A stretch of 64,000 nucleotides of DNA, taken from the NCBI GenBank assembly GCA_018654255.1, contig JABILX010000004.1, forward strand, positions 124,001 to 188,000. The letters are read 5' to 3'. Position 1 is the stretch's first letter. Each line of letters opens with the position of its first letter. The notes below the pieces were generated by a model that did not search any database, was not told where the DNA came from, and saw only the letters and a program-made list of their open reading frames with translations. Positions 8,491 to 16,777 of the stretch are shown in pieces. This DNA comes from Candidatus Peregrinibacteria bacterium (lineage in GTDB: Bacteria > Patescibacteriota > Gracilibacteria > UBA1369 > LOWO2-01-FULL-3). Both the position numbers and the translations under genes were made by a program.

Positions 8491-10704
8491 TTAAGATTCG
8501 CTTTCTGCTTCTGTGGCCTTCTCTTCAGGGGCACCCTCAACAGCTTCTTCATCAGAAGCGGCTTCAGCTTCTGCTTCAGCAGCAGCTTCTTCCTCAGGCC
8601 TCTCAATCTTATCTCCTAAAGAACGATGTTTTTCCTCATATTTGAATGCTTCAAATACATCTCCTTCTTGCAGTTTAATCTTTCCAGTATATTTAATTCC
8701 ACACTCCTCGTCCTGCTTCACTTCATCAACAGCGTTTTCTCCTCTTTGTAATGAAGTCAAAGTAGCTTCTTTTTCCATAATTTCCCCGTCACGAACAATT
8801 CTCAACTTGGCATCCTTCGTTATAATTCCATTCAAAACCTTACAACCAAGAATCATCTCCTTTTTCTTGGTCAAGAAAACCTGTAGAACCTTGGCTTTTC
8901 CAAGCTCAACGATTAAAACCTCAGCTTCAAGAAGTCCACCAAGAAGTTTTCTGACATCATCAAGTAACTCATAAATAATCTTATAACTTCGGACCTCAAC
9001 ACCTTCACGTTCAGCAGTGCTTTTCACGTGAGGGGAGTCGAAATTCACATGGAAGCCAACTACAAATCCCTGACTTGCACTAGCCATCATTACATCTGAT
9101 TCATTGATAGCACCAACTCCACTATGAATAATCTTGAAAGCAACCTCTTCATCTTTGATTTTAGCCAAGGAGCTCCTGATCGCTTCAAGAGAACCCTTCG
9201 TATCAGCCTTCAAAACAAGTTTCAAAAGTCTATTTGATTGAACAACGCTAATCAAATGAGTTAGAGCAGAAGATTTCTGTGATTTTTGTTTATCTAAAAG
9301 TAGTCCAATTTCTTTTGCACGATGTCTTACAGCTTTTTCACTAGGCATAACTTGTATGATGTCTCCAGCAAGAGGGGTTTTGTCCAATCCAGCTATTCTG
9401 ATGGGAGTAGATGGCGGAGCCTCCTTAACTCTTTTTCCACTAGAATCAAACATAACTTTAATTTTTCCATAAGTAGCTCCCAAGATAAAATTGTCTCCTT
9501 GTCTCAAAGTCCCAGTATTGACCAAGACGGTGGCAACAGGTCCAAGCTTGTTGTCCAAATTAGCCTCAACAACAGTACCAACAGCTGCACGATCTGGATT
9601 AGCTTTGAACTTCTCCATATCAGTTATCAACAAGATCATATCAAGAAGATCATCAATACCTTCTTTTTGCAAAGCAGAGATGGGAACAGTGATAGTCTTT
9701 CCGCCCCAGTCTTCAGCTTGGAGGCCATGCTCGGCTAATTCACCTTTTACCTTGTCTATATTTGCATTAGGTTTATCGATTTTATTAATAGCAACGATGA
9801 TAGGAACGTTGGCTTCTTTCGCATGATTAATAGCTTCGACGGTCTGAGGTTTAACACCTTCCTCCGCGGCAACAATCAATATCGCGATATCAGTAACACT
9901 TGCTCCACGAGCACGCATTTCTGTGAAGGCTTCGTGACCAGGAGTATCCAGGAAAGTGATCAAACGACCCTTTTTCTCAACCTGATACGCTCCAATATGC
10001 TGAGTTATTCCACCAGATTCTCCCTCAACAACGTTTGTTTCACGAATAGCGTCGAGCAGTTTTGTTTTACCATGGTCCACATGTCCCATCACTACAACTA
10101 CAGGAGGGCGCTCCTTCAAAACACTCTCATCTTCTTCTCTCAAAAGATTAGTCAAATCTCTCTCCAAAATTTCTCCAGCACTAGCTGTTCCATGTTTTTT
10201 CTTAACTTGAATTCCAAGATCACCAGAAATGATCAAAACAGTTTCAAAATCTATCTGTTGATTGATATTGGCAAGAATTCCGTTCTTCATAAGTTCACCA
10301 ATAATCTTGGCTACACTTATCCCAGCTTTATCAGCAAGTTCTTTGACAGATATAGAATCAGGAACTTCTACGACTCCTCCAGGATCTACTGCGGGAGCAG
10401 TAGGGGTATATTCCCCACGAGCCTTCTTTTTTTCATCTTTACCAGCCATTTTCTTTCTCTGGCTCTTCACTATCTCTTTTTGCCTTTCTTCATGAATCAT
10501 TTCATCATAAACATCAGCTACATCATCAGGAGAGGTATCTTCTTCCGCAGAGTCACCTGCTCCCAACTCAGCAACAACTAATTCGGCCACATCGTCATCA
10601 ATTACACGAGCAGTGCTCTTTACGCCAAAACCAAGCTCATCAAGTTTTTCCCTGAGCTCTTTTGTGGTTAGTTCTAGTTGTTTTGCCAAATCTGTTATCT
10701 TCAT
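8491..10704 (-). CDS. infB: Translation initiation factor IF-2 with acidic Ala/Glu tail
   Basis: IF-2 is the GTPase that brings fMet-tRNA to the ribosome. The protein (737 residues from the chosen start) has an IF2_N domain at the N terminus (MKITDLAKQLELTTKELREK), a second IF2_N domain (ISVKELADKAGISVAKII), the G domain (GHVDHGKT, DTPGHEAF, NKID) and C-terminal domains. A longer frame reaches 10839, but that part overlaps rmuC and has no IF2 similarity, so ATG 10704 is preferred. The last about 35 residues are an Ala/Glu tail like those of bL19 and S1 here. It is followed by the cupin gene and rfbB. Confidence 0.95.
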   Translation of the reverse strand: MKITDLAKQLELTTKELREKLDELGFGVKSTARVIDDDVAELVVAELGAGDSAEEDTSPDDVADVYDEMIHEERQKEIVKSQRKKMAGKDEKKKARGEYTPTAPAVDPGGVVEVPDSISVKELADKAGISVAKIIGELMKNGILANINQQIDFETVLIISGDLGIQVKKKHGTASAGEILERDLTNLLREEDESVLKERPPVVVVMGHVDHGKTKLLDAIRETNVVEGESGGITQHIGAYQVEKKGRLITFLDTPGHEAFTEMRARGASVTDIAILIVAAEEGVKPQTVEAINHAKEANVPIIVAINKIDKPNANIDKVKGELAEHGLQAEDWGGKTITVPISALQKEGIDDLLDMILLITDMEKFKANPDRAAVGTVVEANLDNKLGPVATVLVNTGTLRQGDNFILGATYGKIKVMFDSSGKRVKEAPPSTPIRIAGLDKTPLAGDIIQVMPSEKAVRHRAKEIGLLLDKQKSQKSSALTHLISVVQSNRLLKLVLKADTKGSLEAIRSSLAKIKDEEVAFKIIHSGVGAINESDVMMASASQGFVVGFHVNFDSPHVKSTAEREGVEVRSYKIIYELLDDVRKLLGGLLEAEVLIVELGKAKVLQVFLTKKKEMILGCKVLNGIITKDAKLRIVRDGEIMEKEATLTSLQRGENAVDEVKQDEECGIKYTGKIKLQEGDVFEAFKYEEKHRSLGDKIERPEEEAAAEAEAEAASDEEAVEGAPEEKATEAESES

Positions 10705-10750
10705 AAGCGAACATAGTTTAGGGAAAGAGCCTCGAGAAGTAAAGGTGAAC

Positions 10751-11845
10751 TTATCCTTCCAAAACAGTACTTTCTTCCACCTCAGGCAACAACAAAGGAT
10801 CCTCACTTTCACTTCCAGAAACATTAACCAGCTTGTCATTCAACCTAGAAAGACGTTTCTCAGAATTCTCATAACTACTCCTAGCTCGGCCAAGATGAGT
10901 TCCAACCAATTCAAAGTCCTTTCCAAATCTATTGAACTCAGTTCTCAAGCGAGTCAAATTATTAAAAATCTCTTTCGCACCCTTTTCAATCTGCATTCCT
11001 TTCAACCCGATCAAGACAGTATGTAAATAAATATTGAAGCTGTTAGGGGATACAGGGATAACATGTTTCTCAAGCCCATACTGGCTAATAGAAACACCAC
11101 TAGCATCCTTGATAATAGTCTCATAATAAACATTCTCAGCAGGAATATACATCAAAGCAAAATCCAGCGTTCCTTCGTCAGGTAGTAGATATTTTTTAGA
11201 AATAACATCGATATGTTTCTTCACATCAGAAACAAATGTCTTTCGAAGACGTTCAGACTCATTTTCATCTTTCACCTCTATCATCTTCTTGAAATTCTCT
11301 AATGGAAACTTGGCATCAACCGGTACAAGCAAATCATCCCTCAAGCGAACAACAGCATCTACAATTTCCCCACTTTTAAACCTGTGCTGAAGTGAATATT
11401 GATCTTTCGAGAAAATTTGAGAAAGCAATTCTTCCAAAAACAATTCTCCTAGAGACCCACGAAGTTTCGGAGTTTTCAATATATCCTGCAGACTAACCAA
11501 ATCTTTTGCCAGATCATGGACTCTTTTATTGGATTCTTCCATTTTGGAAAGGTGAGCCGTCACATCTTTAATGACACGTCCTGCATTATCAAGTCGGTCT
11601 GCAACATTTTTATGTTGTCTTTGCATTGTCTCAGAATTCTCTTTCAACCTACCTCCAACTTGAGAAGTAACAGAATTGAGCTGCTCCAAAACGGTCTTTG
11701 TAACAGTATTCAAATTCTCAGTCATATTCTGATTAAGAGAATCGATCCTAGCGCTCAGATCAGAAGGCTGGCGCCCTTTCAAATAGATAGCCACGCCAAC
11801 TGCGACAACGCCAATTAAAAGTCCAAATAGTAGATATGTTTCCAT
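10751..11845 (-). CDS. rmuC: DNA recombination protein RmuC
   Basis: RmuC family proteins limit sequence inversions and combine an N-terminal membrane anchor, a coiled coil and a nuclease-like domain. The 364-residue protein has a membrane helix at 4-22, a coiled coil to about residue 120 (NQNMTENLNTVTKTVLEQLN), then the conserved domain (KLRGSLGELFLEELLSQI, VPVDAKFPLENFKKM, FALMYIPAENVYYE). The predicted transcript start coincides with the A of its ATG, so the mRNA appears leaderless. infB follows after 46 bases. Confidence 0.92.
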   Translation of the reverse strand: METYLLFGLLIGVVAVGVAIYLKGRQPSDLSARIDSLNQNMTENLNTVTKTVLEQLNSVTSQVGGRLKENSETMQRQHKNVADRLDNAGRVIKDVTAHLSKMEESNKRVHDLAKDLVSLQDILKTPKLRGSLGELFLEELLSQIFSKDQYSLQHRFKSGEIVDAVVRLRDDLLVPVDAKFPLENFKKMIEVKDENESERLRKTFVSDVKKHIDVISKKYLLPDEGTLDFALMYIPAENVYYETIIKDASGVSISQYGLEKHVIPVSPNSFNIYLHTVLIGLKGMQIEKGAKEIFNNLTRLRTEFNRFGKDFELVGTHLGRARSSYENSEKRLSRLNDKLVNVSGSESEDPLLLPEVEESTVLEG

Positions 11846-11851
11846 GACGTC

Positions 11852-11880
11852 AAGATAATTAATTACGAGATGATTTGCAA
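11852..11880 (-). promoter_or_regulatory. Leaderless promoter of rmuC
   Basis: On the minus strand TTGCAA, 17 bases, TATCTT, then exactly six bases and the ATG at 11845. With the usual 6-base gap from -10 to +1 the first transcribed base is the A of the start codon. Confidence 0.6.
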
Positions 11881-11902
11881 GAAAGTTTTTTTTAAGTAGA
11901 AT
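11875..11902 (+). promoter_or_regulatory. Promoter of the CARDB protein, sharing its -35 with rmuC
   Basis: TTGCAA, 16 bases, TAGAAT. The -35 hexamer TTGCAA is a palindrome and is the same six bases used as the rmuC -35 on the other strand. Confidence 0.4.
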
Positions 11903-11934
11903 TCTAATTAGAAAAGAAAAATAACCTCACCAAA

Positions 11935-12405
11935 ATGAACAAAACATTCAAAATCATAACAGTCGTCCTAGTTGCTGGAGTGGCGGCAAGTTTCGCAGTA
12001 TTGCAGGTTCAAAACAAGGAATTGGTACAAGGTAAAATCTTCGGTAACAAAGAGGTAGAGGAGGTAGGAACTCCAGATTTAGTGCCATTCGTAGAATCTC
12101 TTGGAGCTGCTGAAAACGGAAATCTACGAGTAAAGATCACTATTCAAAACAACGGAACAGGCCCTGTTTACGGAGACAATCCATATAGCTATGGAATCTA
12201 CCTAAACGACGAATTGATCCTGACAAACACAGACAGCTACCTACAGATGAACGCCGGCGATAGCTTCACTTTTGTTTATCCTATAGACAGGGAGGTCTAC
12301 GCTTATGAGGATTCAGGAGTTGTAAAAGTAGTGATCGATGAAAACAACAGGATCGACGAACTGAACGAGGACAACAACGTCTCAGAAGATAATTACACTC
12401 TCTAA
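11935..12405 (+). CDS. Secreted or anchored CARDB-domain protein
   Basis: A 156-residue protein with an N-terminal hydrophobic segment (TFKIITVVLVAGVAASFAVL) serving as signal or anchor, and one CARDB-like beta-sandwich (PDLVPFVESLG at the start, IDENNRIDELNEDNNVSEDNY at the end; the xDExNxxxExxExNN ending is typical). CARDB domains are extracellular adhesion modules. No catalytic motif is visible. The stop codon interlocks with that of the convergent helicase gene. Function is unknown beyond a likely cell-surface location. Confidence 0.75.
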   Translation: MNKTFKIITVVLVAGVAASFAVLQVQNKELVQGKIFGNKEVEEVGTPDLVPFVESLGAAENGNLRVKITIQNNGTGPVYGDNPYSYGIYLNDELILTNTDSYLQMNAGDSFTFVYPIDREVYAYEDSGVVKVVIDENNRIDELNEDNNVSEDNYTL

Positions 12406-15344
12406 ACAGCAGGACAAATAAGCCTGTAATCACAGTAATTACACAAAAACCCAGGAGTCGGAGTAAAATCCGACTCTTTCATTGCTGCAATATAAGCCAA
12501 GACATCATCACGAACACTATCCAGCTCATCGTATCCCTTTGAAAGACTCAAAGATTGTTTTTCACCATCTTCAAGATAATAAAGCGTCAATTTCTTAACA
12601 GGTATATTCAGAACATCCCTACAAGCCAAAGCATAGATATAAAGCTGAAGTTTGTTCTCTTTCGTAAGTCTAGCCTTGCTTTTACCAGTTTTATAATCAA
12701 TCACCTCAAAGAACCCACCATCAAGCTTGTCGATGCGGTCTATCCTTCCATTCAACATATATTCACCAATCTTCAGGTTGAAATTCTTTTCAATATAAGC
12801 AGGAATAACCCAAGGATCATTGTTCGAATTAAAGAATTGTTCCAACATCTTTTTGCCCTGCTCTTTCCGAGCCTCTTCGTGTGCGTCGTTTTCATAACCA
12901 TTACTTATCCAATTCTTTTCAAACAACTCGATCAAAAACGAAAAGCTCATTTCGCCGCTGGCCTCAACTCCAACACTACGATCCGTCAAAGCCCGATAAA
13001 AATCTTTCAAAGTCTCGTGAATACTCGTCCCGAAATTTGCCGCATGATGTGATGGGGTGGGGACATTCAAAACATACCTATACCCATACTTCAGAGGGCA
13101 AGTGTTGAACGTATCTATCTGAGAAAAACTCAAAGAACGTTTTTTGAGCCAGCCGTCAGGAGCCGTTAGGATTTTTTGAGGCGCAGTCTTTTCAGGAGCA
13201 ACCTCAACTTCAATTTTCACATCCTTCTCTTCAATCAACCCACTCTCCGCCAATTCATCCAAGAAACTAGACTTCTTCCATTTTCTCGGACCATTGTATT
13301 TATCACTATATGTTAGATAAAGCTTCCTCTTGGCCCTAGTCAAAGAAACATAAAAAAGCCTGCGCTCTTCTTCTATATGAAAATCTCCCTCAGGAAATAT
13401 CTCCTTGGTTAATTCAAGCGGAATATGCAGAGGATCTTTTTTGTTCAAGATCGGATAACGCCCATTCACTAGATTACAAATAAAAACAGTATCAAACTCC
13501 AAGCCTTTCGCAGAATGAGCGGTTAGTATCTGAACAGAATCCGCATCCGAAGCTAGATTAGATTCATTTTGACCAGATATCGGAATTTTCGATTCCTCAA
13601 TGACAGACAGATATTTCGCGAAACCCTGGATAGAATCATCATCAGAAACTTTCTCGAAACTCCAAACAACCCTCGAGAAAGCAGTAACATTCTCCAGTTT
13701 TTGCTGATGCTCAGCATCGAAATGACTGCTCAGTTCCTCCAAGTATCCAGACTCCGTGAGAAAGTAACTAATAACCCTCCCAGCAGAATGATTTTTTGAA
13801 AACTCAATAACGCGCTCAATGAAATTAACAAATGAAGCCAAGGGGCTTTCCAAACCAGGCAACGCATCACTTTCACGTTCTTCAAACAAAACTTTGTAAA
13901 CATTTTTACGCTGACTCTTCGCATTGCCCAAAACATTAACTATGTCGGACATAGGAATCTCGAATATTGGCATTTTCATCAGTCCCACCCAAGCGACATC
14001 GTCAGAAAAATCAGATAATGCCCTGCAAAAAGCGACAATATCTTTGACTTCACTAATAGACAAAAGTCCCTTAGGAGTTTTGATCTGATAGGGGATACCA
14101 GCATTCTTCAATTCCTCAGCAAAAGGCAGCGCATGAGCATTAGCCCTAACCAAAATCGCCACATCCCTGTACGAAATATCTTTGCTAGAAACAGTATCAG
14201 AAATTGTCTTAACAACAGATTTGACCTCGCTCATATACTGGTCACAATGCAGAACTTCGATAGGAAGATTCTCCTTTGTTTGACTGCGTAAATTTTTATC
14301 AATTCCTTCCCTGTGTTCAAGTCTGTTTGGATCGTTGAATTTTATAAAATGATGAGACGAATCCAAAACGTTTTGATTACTCCTGTAATTTTCAGTCAAA
14401 ACAATTTTCTTGGCCTCCGGATATTCTTTTTGAAATTGCAGAATGTTAGATAAAGAAGCTCCCCTCCACCGGAAAATACTTTGGTCATCGTCACCAACCA
14501 CGCAAATGTTCCCATCCTTCCCACCAGACAGCATCAGAATGAGCTTGAATTGGGCGTAATTAGTGTCCTGGAACTCATCGACCATCATGTATTTAAATCG
14601 ATCTTGATAATGCTTGAGAACGCTAGGTCGCTCATCAAACAATTTCAAAACATAATAAGAAAGGTCTCCAAAATCCAAGAAATTCCCAGCCAACATCAAC
14701 TCTTGGTATTTCTTGTATGCATTTGCAGCTTCTATAATCTTGCGTACTTCTTCCATCTCAATCCCAAGCACGGACTTCTTGTCAATTTTAGTTTGAGCAG
14801 ACAGCTTGGCTTTTTCCATCAATTCTTTGAGTCGTTTTTCTGCATATTCGACATATTGGTCAGGAGATATGTATTCCTCCTTGATCCTGCTGAAATGAGA
14901 GGTAAGAGTGTTTATGAAGCTACCAGGATTGCCAAGTGGTCTGAAGTACTCCAAGTCAAAATCAAAAATATGATCTTTTACAAAAACCCACTGATCAAGT
15001 TGATCCAACAACTTGTAATCGTTGCTCAAACCTATTTCATGACCACTTTCTCTCAAAACTTTTTCACAAAATCCATGGAAAGTTTTGATCCAAACTTCCT
15101 CATAGCCAAGAGGCATAGCAACATCTATTCTCTCTACCATTTCCTGGGCAGCCTTCTCGGTAAAAGTAAGAGCCAAGACTTCAGTACTAGTAGCTCGTTC
15201 ATCCGCAATCAGCTTCAAAATTCTAGAAGTAATAACTCTAGTTTTACCAGTTCCAGCACCAGCCACTATGAGCAGGGGACCGTCTGTGTGTTCAACAGCA
15301 GCCCTTTGCTCATCATTAAGTTTTGATAAAAAATCGTCCTGCAT
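12402..15344 (-). CDS. UvrD/PcrA-family helicase fused to PD-(D/E)XK nuclease with Fe-S cysteines
   Basis: A 980-residue superfamily 1A helicase. It has the Q-motif LNDEQRAAVEH, Walker A GAGTGKT (29-35), VDEFQDTN, GDDDQSIFRWRGAS and the late VQILTAHSAKGLEFDTVFI. After about residue 700 comes a PD-(D/E)XK nuclease with FNTCPLKY, the core VIDYKTGKSK and the ending CNYCDYRLIC; the four cysteines match the Fe-S staple of AddB-like nucleases. The fusion resembles AddA/RecB-type end-processing enzymes in one chain. It probably acts in double-strand-break repair. No separate AddB partner is seen here. The gene lies 42 bases downstream of rpsA. Confidence 0.9.
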   Translation of the reverse strand: MQDDFLSKLNDEQRAAVEHTDGPLLIVAGAGTGKTRVITSRILKLIADERATSTEVLALTFTEKAAQEMVERIDVAMPLGYEEVWIKTFHGFCEKVLRESGHEIGLSNDYKLLDQLDQWVFVKDHIFDFDLEYFRPLGNPGSFINTLTSHFSRIKEEYISPDQYVEYAEKRLKELMEKAKLSAQTKIDKKSVLGIEMEEVRKIIEAANAYKKYQELMLAGNFLDFGDLSYYVLKLFDERPSVLKHYQDRFKYMMVDEFQDTNYAQFKLILMLSGGKDGNICVVGDDDQSIFRWRGASLSNILQFQKEYPEAKKIVLTENYRSNQNVLDSSHHFIKFNDPNRLEHREGIDKNLRSQTKENLPIEVLHCDQYMSEVKSVVKTISDTVSSKDISYRDVAILVRANAHALPFAEELKNAGIPYQIKTPKGLLSISEVKDIVAFCRALSDFSDDVAWVGLMKMPIFEIPMSDIVNVLGNAKSQRKNVYKVLFEERESDALPGLESPLASFVNFIERVIEFSKNHSAGRVISYFLTESGYLEELSSHFDAEHQQKLENVTAFSRVVWSFEKVSDDDSIQGFAKYLSVIEESKIPISGQNESNLASDADSVQILTAHSAKGLEFDTVFICNLVNGRYPILNKKDPLHIPLELTKEIFPEGDFHIEEERRLFYVSLTRAKRKLYLTYSDKYNGPRKWKKSSFLDELAESGLIEEKDVKIEVEVAPEKTAPQKILTAPDGWLKKRSLSFSQIDTFNTCPLKYGYRYVLNVPTPSHHAANFGTSIHETLKDFYRALTDRSVGVEASGEMSFSFLIELFEKNWISNGYENDAHEEARKEQGKKMLEQFFNSNNDPWVIPAYIEKNFNLKIGEYMLNGRIDRIDKLDGGFFEVIDYKTGKSKARLTKENKLQLYIYALACRDVLNIPVKKLTLYYLEDGEKQSLSLSKGYDELDSVRDDVLAYIAAMKESDFTPTPGFLCNYCDYRLICPAV

Positions 15345-15386
15345 AACAGAACGATTTTCTATGTATTGATTGTGTATGTCCAGTCT

Positions 15387-16640
15387 TTACTCTTTATTTT
15401 CTTCCTTTTCTGTTTTTTTATCTTCTTCGACCGGTGTTTCTTCTTCGGCAGGAGCCTCAGTAGTTTCAGCTTCAGGAGCATCTTTGTCCTCGGCTGGCGC
15501 CTCGTCCGAGGTTTCCGCTTTCGCTTCAACCTCTTCCTTTGGTTTAGCAGTCAAAGCTTTGAGGGAGAGTCCAACTCTGTGCTCATCAGCATCGATGCTA
15601 ATAATTTTAGCCTTAACCTTTTCTCCCATCTTCATGATAGAACCAACGTCGAATCCTTCTTCATCTGAAATTTCAGAGATGTGAATAAGTCCGTTGATTT
15701 CATCATCCAATTTAACAAAAGCTCCAAAAGGAGTGATTCTGCTAACTTCACATTCAACAGTAGAATTGACCTTATAATTTTTACTAGCTTCAATCCAAGG
15801 ATCAGGAATAAGTCTCTTCATCGACAAGCTGATCTTATCATCATCTTTGCCTATTACGAGAACCTCAACTTCATCACCTGATTTACCGTAGTCAGATGGA
15901 TCTTTGACGTGTCCCCAAGCGATTTCAGAGATGTGAACAAGTCCTTCAAGACCATCGAAAGCAACGAAGATACCAAATTTAACAATTCCACTAATCTTGC
16001 CTTTGACCTTTTGTCCAATATCAAGAGTATCAAGAGATTTCTGTCGAGCCTCTTTTTGAGCTGCTCTTTCAGACAAAATAAGCTTACCTCCTGTCTCATC
16101 TAGATTTATTACTTTAACCTCTAGATTAACACCGACAAGTTTCTGAAGTCTTGAAAGGATCTTTGCGCTATCAGCGCCATCAACCCTAGGGTAGTGCATA
16201 GGTGCCAACTGTGAAACAGGGATGAAACCTTTGATTCCATCGATGTTAAGAAGTAGACCACCTTTGTTTGCTTCGTTAGGAGCAACTTCGATGATTTCAC
16301 CAGTTTCATGAGCTTGCTTGAACTTATCCCATGTTTTCTCTTGGCTTGCACGTCTTAGAGACAATACGACCAAACCATCGTCATTTTCTTCCTCCAAAAC
16401 ATAAGCAGAGATCAAGTCTTCCGGTTGAAGATTTTTAACAGTTCCAACACTATCGTGAGACTCTTTTCCGGTTATAACACCAGTTGCCGCCCCTCCCAGG
16501 TCAACCAGAATTTTGTTCTTTAAAATAGAACTTACATTTCCTTCTACGATACTTCCAGGCTTCGGAAACGTAAGCCCGGGAGCTTTTTCCATAAGCTCTT
16601 CCATAACTGAAGAAGCTTGGTATTTAGCTGTCTTAGCCAT
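15387..16640 (-). CDS. rpsA: Ribosomal protein bS1 with four S1 domains and acidic tail
   Basis: S1 binds mRNA leaders on the 30S subunit. Four S1/OB domains are visible (GSIVEGNVSSILKNKILVDLG; the GEIIEV segment; GQKVKGKISGIVKFGIFVAF; ECEVSRITPFGAFVKL). After residue about 365 follows an Ala/Glu/Pro/Lys tail (SDEAPAEDKDAPEAET), like those of bL19 and IF2 in this window. ATG 16640 (MAKTAKYQ) is preferred over the in-frame ATG 16655, which is only five codons upstream. The leader is about 91 bases, long for this region, and can fold into competing hairpins. S1-mediated binding could compensate for the scarcity of Shine-Dalgarno sequences here. Confidence 0.93.
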   Translation of the reverse strand: MAKTAKYQASSVMEELMEKAPGLTFPKPGSIVEGNVSSILKNKILVDLGGAATGVITGKESHDSVGTVKNLQPEDLISAYVLEEENDDGLVVLSLRRASQEKTWDKFKQAHETGEIIEVAPNEANKGGLLLNIDGIKGFIPVSQLAPMHYPRVDGADSAKILSRLQKLVGVNLEVKVINLDETGGKLILSERAAQKEARQKSLDTLDIGQKVKGKISGIVKFGIFVAFDGLEGLVHISEIAWGHVKDPSDYGKSGDEVEVLVIGKDDDKISLSMKRLIPDPWIEASKNYKVNSTVECEVSRITPFGAFVKLDDEINGLIHISEISDEEGFDVGSIMKMGEKVKAKIISIDADEHRVGLSLKALTAKPKEEVEAKAETSDEAPAEDKDAPEAETTEAPAEEETPVEEDKKTEKEENKE

Positions 16641-16650
16641 AATTCTTGTT

Positions 16651-16731
16651 AGCAAAGCGTCTTATATTATTCTTTAGGCTTTCTGATGAAGATACTGCTT
16701 TGCTTTTTAAATTGCACAACAATCAAAAAGC
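16651..16731 (-). promoter_or_regulatory. rpsA leader with two mutually exclusive hairpins
   Basis: Reading the minus strand, GCTTTTT at the predicted 5' end can pair with AAAAAGC (7 bp, loop 16). Alternatively AGCAAAGC, which overlaps that arm by three bases, pairs with GCTTTGCT about ten bases before the start codon (8 bp). The two folds cannot coexist. This could underlie autoregulation by S1, known in other bacteria; here it is inference. Confidence 0.4.
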
Positions 16732-16737
16732 AGAGGG

Positions 16738-16765
16738 ATTATAGCAGACGCTCCCTGTAATGCAA
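16738..16765 (-). promoter_or_regulatory. Promoter of rpsA
   Basis: Minus strand TTGCAT, 16 bases ending in TGC, TATAAT: a consensus -10 with the TGn extension. Predicted transcript start near 16731. Confidence 0.65.
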
Positions 16766-16777
16766 ATGGAAATCAGC

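Noticed and set aside
10705-10839. N-terminal extension of IF2
   Set aside because: The added residues (Cys/Leu/Trp-rich) do not look like IF2 and overlap the rmuC coding end; ATG 10704 gives the classic IF2_N start.
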